From Penium margaritaceum (Eukaryota; Streptophyta; Zygnematophyceae; Desmidiales; Peniaceae), in NCBI GenBank assembly GCA_023375785.1, contig SZWC01000816.1, positions 90,911 through 122,897 of the forward strand: a stretch of 31,987 nt of DNA, given 5' to 3'. Positions 1 through 10,497 of the stretch are shown one piece after another (position 1 is the first letter of the stretch; each line of letters starts with the position of its first letter). The position numbers were made by a program, and so were the translations under genes. The notes under the pieces are model-generated. The model had not been told where the DNA came from, made no database searches, and was given only the letters and a program-made list of their open reading frames with translations.

Positions 1-2559
1 AGAAACCAAAGCCGGGTCACATAAACCAAAACCGGGCATAGAAACCAAAGCCAGGTCACATGAACCAAAGTCGGGTCACAGGAACCAAAGCGGGGTCACA
101 AACCCAAAGGCGGATCACATAAACCAAAGCCGGATCACAGAAACCAAAGCCGGGTCACAGAAACAAAAGCCAGGTCACAGACACCAATGCCGGGCCATAC
201 AAACCAAAACCGGGTCACAGAAACCAAAGCCGGGTAACAGAAACCCAAACCGGGTCACAAAAACCAAAGCCGGGTCACAGAAACCAAAGCCGTTTCAAAG
301 AAATCAAAGCCGGGTCACCGAAACCAAAGACGGGTCATGCAAACCAAAGCTGGGTCACATAAACCAAAGCTGGATAACATAAACAAAATCTGGGTCACCG
401 AAACAAAAGCCCCATCACAGAAACTGAAGCCGGGTCATAGAAACCAAAGCCGTGTCACACAAACAAAAGACGGGTCACATAAATGAAAGCTGAGTCACAG
501 AAACCAAAGCTGGGTCACAGAAACCAAAGCCCAGTCACAGAAACCAAACCTGGGTCACAGAGCCAAAGCCAGGTAACAGAAACCAAAGCCAGGTCACAAA
601 AGCCAAAGTCTGGTCACAGAAACCAAAGCCGGATCACATAAACCAAAGCCAGGTCATGGAAACCAAAGCCGGGTCATGGAAACCGAAGCTGGCTCACGGA
701 AACCAAAGCCGGGTGACAGAAGCCAAAGCTGGGTCACATAGACGAAAGGTGGGTCACGGTAACCAGAGCTGGTTAACGGAAACCAAGGCCGGGTCACTAA
801 AACCAAAGCCGGGTCACAGAAACCAAAGCCGGGTCACAAAACCAAAGCTGGGACACAGCAACGAAACCTGGGTCGCAAAAACAAACGCAAGGTCAGAAAA
901 TTGAAAGCCCTGTTACAGAAGCAAAATCCAGGTCACAGAAACCAAAGCAGAGTCACAAGAACGGAAACCGGGTCACAGAAACGAACGCTGGGTCACAACA
1001 ACCACAGCCGGATCACATAAACCAAAGCCAGGTCACAGAAACCAATGCCGGGTCACAAAAACCAAAGCCGGGTCACAAAAACCAAAGCTGGGCCACGTAC
1101 TCCAAAGCCGGGCCACAAAAACCAAAGCCGGGTCACAGACACCAAGGCAAGGTCACAAAAACCAAAGCTGGGTCACAGAAAGGAAAGCGGGGTCACAGAA
1201 ACCAAGGCCGGGTCACACAAATGAAAGCCGAGTCATAGAAACCAAAGCCAGGTCACAAAAACCTAAGCCAAGTCACAGAAACCAAAGCATGGTCACAGAA
1301 ACAAAAGCCGGTCACAAAATCCAAAGCCCGATCATCAGAACCAAAAGCTGGGCCACAGAAACCAAAGCCGGGTCACAGAAAGCAAAGCCGCATCACAGAA
1401 TCAAAAGACGGGTGACAAACACAAAAACAGGGTCACATAGACAAAAGCCGGGTGACACAAACAAAAGCCGGGTCACATAAACAAAAGCCGGGTCAAAGAA
1501 ACCAAAGCCGGGTCACAGAAATCAAATCTGGGTCACAAAAAGTAAACTGGGTCACAGAAGCCAAAGCCGTGTCACGGAACCAAAGCCGAGTCACAAAAAC
1601 CAAAGCCGGGTCACAAAAACCAAAGCCGGGTCACAGAACCAAAGTCGGATCACAGAAAGCAAAGCTGGGTGAAAACAGACAAAGCCGGGTCACTAAAACA
1701 GAAGCCGGGTCACAGAAACCAAAGCCGGGTCACAGAAACCAAAGCCGGGTTACAGAAACCAATGCCGGGTCACATAAACCAAAGCGGGATCAAGGAAACC
1801 AAAGCCGGATCACAAAAACCACAGCCTAGTCACACAAACCAAATCTGGGTCACATAACCAAACCCGGGTCATAGAAACCAAAGCTGTATTGCAGAAACCA
1901 AATCCTGGTCACAGAAACCAAAGCCGGGTCATTGAAACCAAAGCCGAATAACAGAAACCAAAGCCGGGTGACATAAACCAAAGCCGGGTCACAGAAACCG
2001 AAGCTGGGTCAAAGAAACCAAACCCGGGTCACCGGAACCAAAGCCGGGTCATAGAAACCAAAGCCAGTTCACAAAAACCAAAGCCGGGTCACAGAAACCA
2101 AAGTTGGTTCATAAAAACGAAAGCCGGGTCATTGAAATGAAAGCTGGGTATCTTAAGCAAAAGCCGGATCACAGAAACGAAAACCCGATCACAGAAATTA
2201 AAGCTGGGTTAAAGAAACCAAAGCCGGGTCATGGAAACGAAAGCTTGGTCACAGAAACCAATGCCGGGTCACAGAAACCAAAGCTGGGTCACAAAAACCA
2301 AAGCCGGATCACAGAAACCAGTGCCGGTTCACAGACACCAAAGCTGGGTAACAGAAACCAAAGCCGGGTCACAGAAACCAAAGCCGGGTCACAGAAGCCA
2401 AAGCCGGGTCACAGAAAATAAAATCCGAGTCACATAAAACAAAGCTGGGGCACATAAACCAAAGCCGGGTCACATAAACCAAAGCCGGGTCACTGAAAGA
2501 AAACCCGGGTCATATAATTGAAAGCCGTGTCACAAAAGGGAAAGCCGGGTCACATAAAC

Positions 2560-3690
2560 CAAAGCCGAGTTACAGAAACAAAAGCCGGGTTGCAGAAACC
2601 AAAACCAAGTTAGAAAAACATAAGCTGTGTCACAGAAACCAAAGCTGGGTCACATAATCCATAGCCGGGTCGAACCAGACCCGAGTCACAAAAATCAAAG
2701 CCGGGTCACAGAACCCAAGCCGGTTCACAGAAACCAAAGCCGGGTCACATAATCAAAAGCCCGGTCATAAAAACAGGAGCCGGGCCACATAACCCAAAGC
2801 CGGGTCACATAAAGCAAAGCCGGGACACGCAAACAAAAGCCGGGTCACAGAAACGAAAGCAAGATCACATAAAAAAAGTCAGGAAAAAAGAAAGCCGGGG
2901 AACGGAAACCAAAGCTGGGTCACAAAAATGAAAGCTGGGTCACCGAAACAAAAGCCGGGTCACAGAAACCAAAGCCGGGTCAACGAAACCATAGCCGGGT
3001 CACAGAAACCAAAGCCTGGTCATAGAAACCAAAGCCGGATCACGGAAACCAAATCGGGGTCACAGAAAGTAAACTGGATCACATAAACCAAAGCCGGGTC
3101 ATGGAACCAAAGCCGGGTTACAGAAACAAAACCCGGGTCACAGAAACAATGGCCGGGTCGCAGAAACCAAAACCATGTTACAAAAACATAAGCTGGGTCA
3201 CAGACACCAAAGCTGGGTCACAAAACCAAAGCCGGGTCGAACCAGACCCGAGTCACGGAAACCAAAGCCGGGTCTCAAAAACCAAAGCTGGATCACAGAA
3301 CCCAAAGCCGGGTCACTGAAACCAAAACCGGGTCACAGAATCAAAACCCCGGTCATAAAAACAAGAGCCGGGCCACATAAACCAAAGCCGGGTCACATAA
3401 AGCAAAGCCGAGGAACACAAACAAAAGTTGGGTCAGAGAAACAAAAGCAAGGTCACATAAAAAAGTTGGGTCAAAGAAACGAAAGCCGGGGAACTGAAAC
3501 CAAAGCCGGGTTACAAAAACGAAAGCTGGGTCACCGAAACAAAAGCAGGGTCACAGAAACCAAAGCCGGGTCAACGAAACCATAGCCGGCTCACAGAAAC
3601 CAAAGCCTGGTCATAGAAACCAAAGCCGGATTACGGAAACCAAATCCGGGTCACAGAAAGTAAACTGGATCACAGAAACCAAAGCCGGGT
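2560..3690 (+). repeat. Local higher-order duplication in the satellite (about 570-590 bp period)
   Basis: Distinctive unit variants recur in the same order. The variant CGAACCAGACCCGAGTCAC starts at 2671 and again at 3238 (567 bp apart). CAACGAAACCATAGCCGG starts at 2981 and 3572 (591 bp apart). This shows a block of roughly 28-30 units duplicated in tandem. Block edges are approximate. Confidence 0.7.
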
Positions 3691-5182
3691 CCTGGAACCA
3701 AAGCCGGGTCACAGAAACTAAAGCCAGGTCACAGAAACCAAAGCCGGGTCACAGCAACCAAAGCCGAATCACATAAACCAAAGCCAGGTCACAGAAACCA
3801 AAGCCAGGTCACAGAAACCAAAGCCCGGTCACAGAAACCAAAGCTGGGCCACATACTCCAAAGCCGGGCCACAAAAACCAAAGACAGGTCACAGAAACCA
3901 AGGGCAGGTCACAAAAACCAAACCTGGGTCACAGAAACCAATGCCGGGTCACACAAACCAAAGCCGAGCAACATAGACCAAAGGCGGGTCACAAAAATCA
4001 AAGCTGAGTTACAGAAACCAATTGGGGGTCACAGAAACCAAAGCCGGGTCACAGAATCCAAAGCCTGGTTGGAAGAACCAAAGCAGGGCCAAAGAAACTA
4101 AAGCCGGGTCACAGAAAGAAAAGCCGCGTCACAGAAACAACAGCCGGGTCACTGAAACAAACACAAGGCCATATAAACAAAAGCCGGGTCACAGAAATGA
4201 AAGCCGGGTCGAATAAACAAAAGCCAGTCAAAGAAACCAAAGCCGGGTAACAGAAACCAAAGCCGGGTCATAGAAACCAAAGCCGGGTCACAGAAACCAA
4301 ATCCGGGTCACAGAAACTAAACTGTGTCACAGATACCAAAGCCATGTCATGGAACCAAAGCCGGGTCACAGAAACCAAAGCCAAGTCACAGAACAAAAGC
4401 CAGATCACAGAAAGCAAAGCCAGGTCACAGAAAACAAAGCCGGGTCACTGAAACGAAAGCCGGGTCACAGAAACCAAAACCAAGACACAAAAACCAAAGC
4501 CGGGTACAGAAACCAATGCCAAGTCACATAAACCAATGCCGGGTCACACAAACCAAAGCCGGGTCATAGAAACCAAAGCCTCGTCGCAGAAACCAAATCT
4601 GGGTCACAGAAACCAATGCCTGATCACAGAAACCAAAGATAGATCACAGAAACCAGCGCCTGGTCACATAAACCAAAGCCGGGTGACAGTAACCGAAGCT
4701 GGGTAACAAAAACCAAAGCCGGGTCACAGAAACCAAAGCCGGGTCACAGAAACCAAAACCAGGTCAAAGAAACCAAAGCCGGGTCACCGGAACCAAAGCC
4801 GGGTCATAGAAACCAAAGCTGGTTCACAAAAAGCAAAGCCGGGTCACAGAAACCAAAGCCGGTTCACAGAAATGAAAGCCGGGTCACAGAAACAAAAGTC
4901 GGGTCACAGAAAGGGATGCCCGGCCACAGAAACAAAAGCCGGGTCACAGAAACCAAAGCCGGGTCACAGAAACCAAAGCTGGGTCACAGAAACTGAAGCC
5001 GGGTCATGGAAACCAAAGCCAGGTCACAGAAACCAAATCCGGGTCATGGAAACCAATGCCGGGTCACAGAAACCAAAGCCAGGTAACAAAAACCAAAACT
5101 GGGTCACTGAAACCAAAGCCGGGTAACAGAACCCAGAACCGGGTCACAGAAACCAAAGCCGGGTCACAAAAACCAAAGCCGT

Positions 5183-5455
5183 GTCAAAGAAATCAAAGCC
5201 AGGTCACCGAAACAAAAGTCGGGAATAGAAACCAAAGCCGGGTCACAGAAACCAAAGCCGGGTCACCAAAACCAAAGCCGGGTCACAGACACCAAAGCCG
5301 GGTCACACAAACCAAAGCCGGGTCACAGACACCAAAGCCGGGTCACACAAACCAAAGCCGGGTCACAGAAACCAAAGCCGGGTCAAAGAAATCAAAGCCA
5401 GGTCACCGAAACAAAAGTCGGGAATAGAAACCAAAGCCGGGTCACAGAAACCAAA
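5183..5455 (+). repeat. 199-bp direct duplication in the satellite
   Basis: A run of unusual units containing the variant GGGAATAGAAACC occurs at 5221 and again at 5420, exactly 199 bp apart, with nearly identical neighbours. The period is ten units minus one base. A duplication of the same period occurs at about 24500-24833 in the other half of the array. Confidence 0.8.
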
Positions 5456-8400
5456 GCCGGGTCACAGAAACCAAATCTGGGCCAACGAAACAAAATCTGG
5501 GTCACTGAATCAAAAGCCAAATCACAGAAACGGAAGCCGGGTCACAGAAACCAAAGCCAGGTCAGAGAAACGAGAGACAGGTCACATAAATGAAAGCTGG
5601 GTCATAGAAACCAAAGCCGGGTCAGAGAAACAAAAGCCCGCGCAAAGAAACCACAGCCGGGTCACAGAAACCAAATCCGGGTCACAGAAACCAAAGCCAG
5701 GTCACAGAGAGCAAAACCTGGTCACAGAAACCAAAACCCGAGTCACAGAAACCAATGCCGGGTCACAGAAACAGAAGCCGGGTCACAGAAACAAAATCAG
5801 GGTTACAGAAATAAAAGCCATGTGACACAAACAAAACCTAGGTCACATAAACGAAAGGCAGGTCACGGAAACAAAAGGTGGGTCACAGAAACGAAAGCCC
5901 GGTCACACAAACAAAAGCCGGGTAACAGAAACCAAACATGGGTCACAGAAACCAAAGCCGGGTCACAGAAACCAAAGCCGGGTCATAGAGACAAAAGCCG
6001 GGTCACAGAAAACCAAATCCGGGTCACAGGAACTAAACTGGGTCACAGAAACCAAAGCCATGTCACGGAACCAAAGCCGGGTCACAGAAACCAACGCCAA
6101 GTCACAGAACCAAAGTCGGATCACAGAAAGCAAAGCTGGGTCACAGAAAACAAAGCTGGGTCACAGAAACCAAAGCCGGGTCACAGAAACCAAAACCGGA
6201 TCACAAAAACCAAAGCGGGGTTACAGAAACCAATGCCGAGTCACAGAAACCAATGCCGGGTCACAGAAACCAAAGTCGGGTCACAGAAACCAATGCCTCG
6301 TCGCAGAAACCAAATCTGGGTCACAGAAACCAAGGCCAGGTCAATGAAACCAAAGCTACATCAGAAAAACGAGCGCCTGGTCACATAAACCAAAGCCGGA
6401 TGACAGTAACCAAAGCCGGGTAACAGAAACCAAAGCCGGGTCACAGAAACCAAAGGTTGGTCACAGAAACCACAGCTAGGTCAAAGAAACCAAAGCCGGT
6501 TCATAGAAACCAAAGCCGGATCACAGAAACCAAAGTGGATTCACAGAAATGAAAGCCGGGTCACAGAAACGAAAGTCGGGTCACAGAAACAAATGCGCGA
6601 TCACAGAAATAAAAGCCAGGTCACAGAAACCAAAGCCGGGTCACAAAAACCAAAGCTGGGTCACAGAATTCAAAACCTGGTCACGGAAACCAAAGCCAGG
6701 TCACAGAAACCAAAGCCGGGTCATAGAAACCAATGCCAGGTCACAGGAACCAAAGCCAGGTAACAAAAACCAAAACCAGGTCACGGAAACCAAAGCCGGG
6801 TACCAGAACCCAAAACTGGGTCACAGAAACCAAAGCCGGGTCACAGAAACCAATGCCCGGTCAAAGAAATCAAAGCCGGGTCATCGAAAGAAAAGCCGGG
6901 TCATAGAAACCAAAGCCGGGTGACAGAAATCACAGCCGTGTCACACTAACCAAAGCTGGGACACAGAAACAAAATCTGGGTCACTGAAGCAAAAGCCAAA
7001 TCACAGAAACGGAAGCCGGGTCACAGAAACCAAAGCCAGGTCACAGAAACGAGAGACGGGTCACATAAATGAAAGCTGGCTCATATCAACCAAGGCCGGG
7101 TCACAGAAACCAAAGCCCGGGCAAAGAAACCAAAGCCGGGTGACAGAAACCAAAGCCAGGTCACAGAAAGCAAAGCTGGGTCACAGAAACCAAAGCCCGG
7201 GTCACAGAAACCAATGCCGGGTCACGGAAACAGAAGCCAGGTCACAGAAACAAAATCTGGATTACACAAAGAAAAGCCAGGTCACAGAAAAAAAAACACA
7301 GGTCACATAAACAAAAGGCAGGTCACATAAACGAAAGCTGGGTCACAGAAACGAAAGCCGGGTCACAGAAAGGAATGCCGGATAACAGAAACAAAACCTT
7401 GGTCACAGAAAACAAAGCAGGATCACAGAAACTAATGTTGGGTCATAGAAACCAAATCCGGGACGCAGAAACCCAAATCCGGGTCACAGAAACTAAACTG
7501 AGTCACAGTAACCAAAGCCATGTCACGAAACCAAAGCCGGGTCACAGAAACCAAAGCCAAGTAACAGAACCAAAGCCGGATCACAGAAAGCAAAGCTGGG
7601 TCACAGAAACCAAAGCATGGTCAGAGAAACGAAAGCCGGGTCACGTAAACCAAAACCGGGTCACAAAAACCAAAGCCGGGTTACAGAAACCAATGCCGAG
7701 TCACAGAAACCAATGCCGGGTCACAGAAACCAAACCGGGTCACGGAAACAAAAGCCTCATCGCAGAAACCAAATATGGGTCACAGAAACCAAAGCCGGGT
7801 CACAAAAACCAAAACTAAATCACAGAAACCAGCGCCTGGTCACATAAACCAAAGCCGGGTGACAGTAACAAAAGCCGGGTAACAGAAACAAAAGCTGGGT
7901 CACAGAAACCAAAGCCGGGTCACAGAAGCCAAAGCTGGGTCAAAGAAACCAAAGCCAGGTCACCGGAACCAAAGCCCAGTCATAGAAACCAAAGCCGGTT
8001 CACATAAACCAAAGCCGGGTCACAGAAACTAAAGTGGATTCGCAGCAATGAAAGCCGGGTCACAGAATTGAAAGTCGGGTCACAGAAACGAAAGCCGGAT
8101 CACAGAAACAAAAGCCGGGTCACAGAAACCAAAGCCCGGTCACAAAAACCAAAGGTGAGTCACAGAAACCAAAGCCGGGTCATGGAAACCAAAGCCAGGT
8201 TACAGAAACCAAAGCCGGATCATAGAAACCAATGCCGGGTCACATAAACCAAAGCCGGGTAACAAAAACCAAAACCGGGTCTTCAAAAACCAAAGCCGGG
8301 TAACAGAACCCAAAAACTGGTCACAGAAACCAAAGCCAGGTCACAGAAACCAAAGCCGGGTCAAAAAAATCAAAGCCGGGTCACCGAAACAAAAGTTAGG

Positions 8401-8646
8401 TCATAGAAACCAAAGCCGCGTCACAGAAACCAAAGCCGGGTTGCACAAACCAAAGCTGGGTCACAGAAACAAAATCTGGGTCACTAAAACAAAAGCCAAA
8501 TCACATAATGGAAGCCGGGTCACAAAAACCAAAGCCAGGTCACAAAAACGAGAGATGGGTCACATAAATGAAATCTGGGTCATAGAAACCAAAGCTGGGT
8601 CACAGAAACCAAAGCCCGGGCAAAGAAACCAAAGCCGGGTCACAGA

Positions 8647-8858
8647 AACCAAAGCCGGGTCACAAAAACCAAAGTCAGGTCACAGAAAGCAAAGCCGGGT
8701 CACAGAAACCAAAGCCCGGGTCACAGAAACCAATGCCAGGTCACAGAAACAGAAGCCGGGTCACAGAAACAAAATCCGGATTACAGAAAGAGTAGCCAAG
8801 TCACAGAGACAAAAGCCAGGTCACATAAACAAAAGGCAGGTCACTAAAATGAAAGCTG
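8647..8858 (+). repeat. 212-bp block duplicated across an assembly gap, copy 1
   Basis: This block matches 8860-9071 base for base. A single N at 8859 is all that separates the two copies. Other duplicated blocks in the array differ at many positions, so perfect identity on both sides of an N is best read as two contig ends that overlap but were not merged. The real locus may hold this block once. Confidence 0.85.
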
Positions 8859-8859
8859 N

Positions 8860-9071
8860 AACCAAAGCCGGGTCACAAAAACCAAAGTCAGGTCACAGAA
8901 AGCAAAGCCGGGTCACAGAAACCAAAGCCCGGGTCACAGAAACCAATGCCAGGTCACAGAAACAGAAGCCGGGTCACAGAAACAAAATCCGGATTACAGA
9001 AAGAGTAGCCAAGTCACAGAGACAAAAGCCAGGTCACATAAACAAAAGGCAGGTCACTAAAATGAAAGCTG
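8860..9071 (+). repeat. 212-bp block duplicated across an assembly gap, copy 2
   Basis: Identical second copy of 8647-8858, directly after the N at 8859. It is probably a scaffolding artefact rather than a biological duplication. Confidence 0.85.
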
Positions 9072-9287
9072 GGTCACAGAAACGAGAGCCGGGTCACAGA
9101 AACGAAAGCCGGGTAACAGAAACAAAAGCTGGGTCACAGAAACCAAAGCCGGGTCACGGAATCCAAAGCAGTGTCACGGAAACGAAAGCCGGTTCACATA
9201 AACATAAGGCAGGTAACAGAAACAAAATATCGGTCACAGACATGAAAGCCGGGTCACAGAAACGAAGCTGGGTCACATAAACAAAAG

Positions 9288-9292
9288 CCGGG
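9288..9292. repeat. Target-site duplication, left copy (CCGGG)
   Basis: CCGGG directly precedes the left LTR and reappears at 24120-24124 directly after the right LTR. Five bp is the usual duplication size for Ty3/Gypsy integration. Joining the flanks through one copy restores a normal satellite unit. Confidence 0.9.
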
Positions 9293-10447
9293 TGATACCC
9301 CCAATTCTGTCACGCCATTGATTATCTCCGTGCAAGCACAATTCCGCGCCGTCCACGGATCCCACATTTCACACTGCTATCACGGCTCTACTGAGACACG
9401 TAGCAGAATCACGGGACCCCAACCTCTAGTTATTGGCACTTCTGCGAACGGAAGGCCTGAAGCTTTGTGCATAAACCTCTCCGATGAATGACACTCCACG
9501 GTCCACTCCTAGCCACACGTGAGCCGCCACCGCGTGGCTTCCAGCTCCTCTCCGCGGAACCTCTTGTTTTGCAGACGTGTGCAAGCGAAGGCTCCGCCGG
9601 CAGTTCACTTCACCCGGACTTTTGGTTCTTCGCGCACACAACCTCCGCAGCCCGCGGACAACAGTCCCAGGATTACAGAAGGCACGGAGACAATGGGACA
9701 GGGAGCAACGGGGGCGGTTGAATGTCTTTAGATGAATATTTCAGAGTACACGGAGTAGTATGCAAGACTGAGTTGCACTTGTGCTACTGCTACTGAGGCC
9801 CTTTTCTACTTGGGACCCCGCACGGCGTGTTTACATGCCGTCGGTTTCATCCCTTTCATACTACCCTCTTTCTCCCTACTTGGACTCCACGCGGTGCGGC
9901 TACACACCCCGGGTCTCGTCCTCAGCCATCCACCCATACACACACATAGTACATCCTCTGCTGACTTTCTTCATCCGCGGCTTGTGCACACGTTTCTTCG
10001 TGTTCTTCCTTGAATATTCGTCTTCCGCGATGCGTCTCCAGGGGCTCCTCCGCGATTGATGCACCATTCCTCACGCTAATTGGCTGTTTTCTCCCTTGAT
10101 TGCTTGGCTTTTTCGCTGACCTATCTGCGCCTTGTCGGTGGTCGCGGACCTTGCTGCGGCTTGCTTCTCTTCTCTTTGTACCGCAGAATTCCCGCCACTG
10201 CTTCTCGCTTCTTTCTTCCTTCGCCACCGGTGCCTGAGTTGGGAGGGGGGAACCGTCGCAAGTGATTGTGTTGGCCTGCGGCGGTTATCCTCAAAACATC
10301 CTGGTCCTCATCGGCCCTGGATTCCGCGCCACCCATCGCTCAACCGTGTCCGCGGGAGCCAGCATTCTTCGCGCGGATCTCAGGGTTCCCAAGCTTCATC
10401 CGCAAATTGATCTTGCCTGCGGAACTGCGGTGGAACTGTGCTTGATA
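9293..10447 (-). repeat. 3' LTR (left copy)
   Basis: A 1155-bp direct repeat of 22967-24119. On the plus strand it starts TGATACCCCCAA and ends TTGATA where the partner ends CTGACA, so the element-sense TG at its start has decayed to TA. By eye the two copies differ at roughly one base in ten, mostly C/T and G/A changes, which implies an old insertion. It is rich in CCGCGG-type CpG sites. Short open frames on either strand are not conserved as protein between the copies and are not called. I found no convincing TATA box or poly(A) signal by eye. Confidence 0.93.
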
Positions 10448-10453
10448 CTGATG

Positions 10454-10474
10454 CCCCCAACCCCCCCCCCCTTT
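10454..10474 (-). other. Polypurine tract for plus-strand DNA priming
   Basis: On the element strand this is AAA followed by a run of 11 G, TT and GGGGG, lying six bases before the 3' LTR. A purine-only or nearly pure tract at this position is the standard plus-strand primer of LTR elements. The last codon of the second reading frame ends only 24 bases away. Confidence 0.8.
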
Positions 10475-10497
10475 GCAAGACTCTGTCCCTAAGACTT

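Larger units (their letters stand above)
4320..9290 (+). repeat. Higher-order repeats of about 1.45-1.7 kb in the left array
   Basis: Rare marker variants recur at long intervals. The variant starting GAGAGA after a normal unit lies at 5572, 7051 and 8550 (1479 and 1499 bp apart). A TCGTCGC or TCATCGC variant lies at about 4581, 6298 and 7757 (1717 and 1459 bp apart). Units between the markers keep the same order. The same markers occur in the right array (29357, 30635, 31379), so both flanks belong to one array. Edges of individual repeats were estimated by eye. Confidence 0.75.
1..9292 (+). repeat. 20-bp tandem satellite array, left half
   Basis: About 460 tandem copies of a 20-bp unit with consensus AAACCAAAGCCGGGTCACAG, head to tail on this strand. 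Copies differ by scattered substitutions and occasional 1-bp indels. The commonest variants change the CCGG core to CTGG or CCAG, which is what C-to-T decay of the CpG on either strand would give. The unit has eight A but only one T on this strand, a strong strand asymmetry. Because 20 is not a multiple of 3 and no frame meets a stop on this strand, long spurious reading frames appear throughout; I do not call them genes. The array continues in the same phase at 24125 beyond the inserted retrotransposon. Confidence 0.97.

Noticed and set aside
656..9280. Many plus-strand open frames reading Lys/Arg/Gln-rich repeats (for example 8441-9280)
   Set aside because: They are by-products of a stop-free 20-bp satellite: the same peptide appears in all three frames, starts are arbitrary, and the longest one crosses the N and the duplicated block at 8647-9071.
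9781..10410. Short open frames within the LTRs
   Set aside because: They are not preserved as protein between the two LTR copies and fit non-coding LTR sequence.
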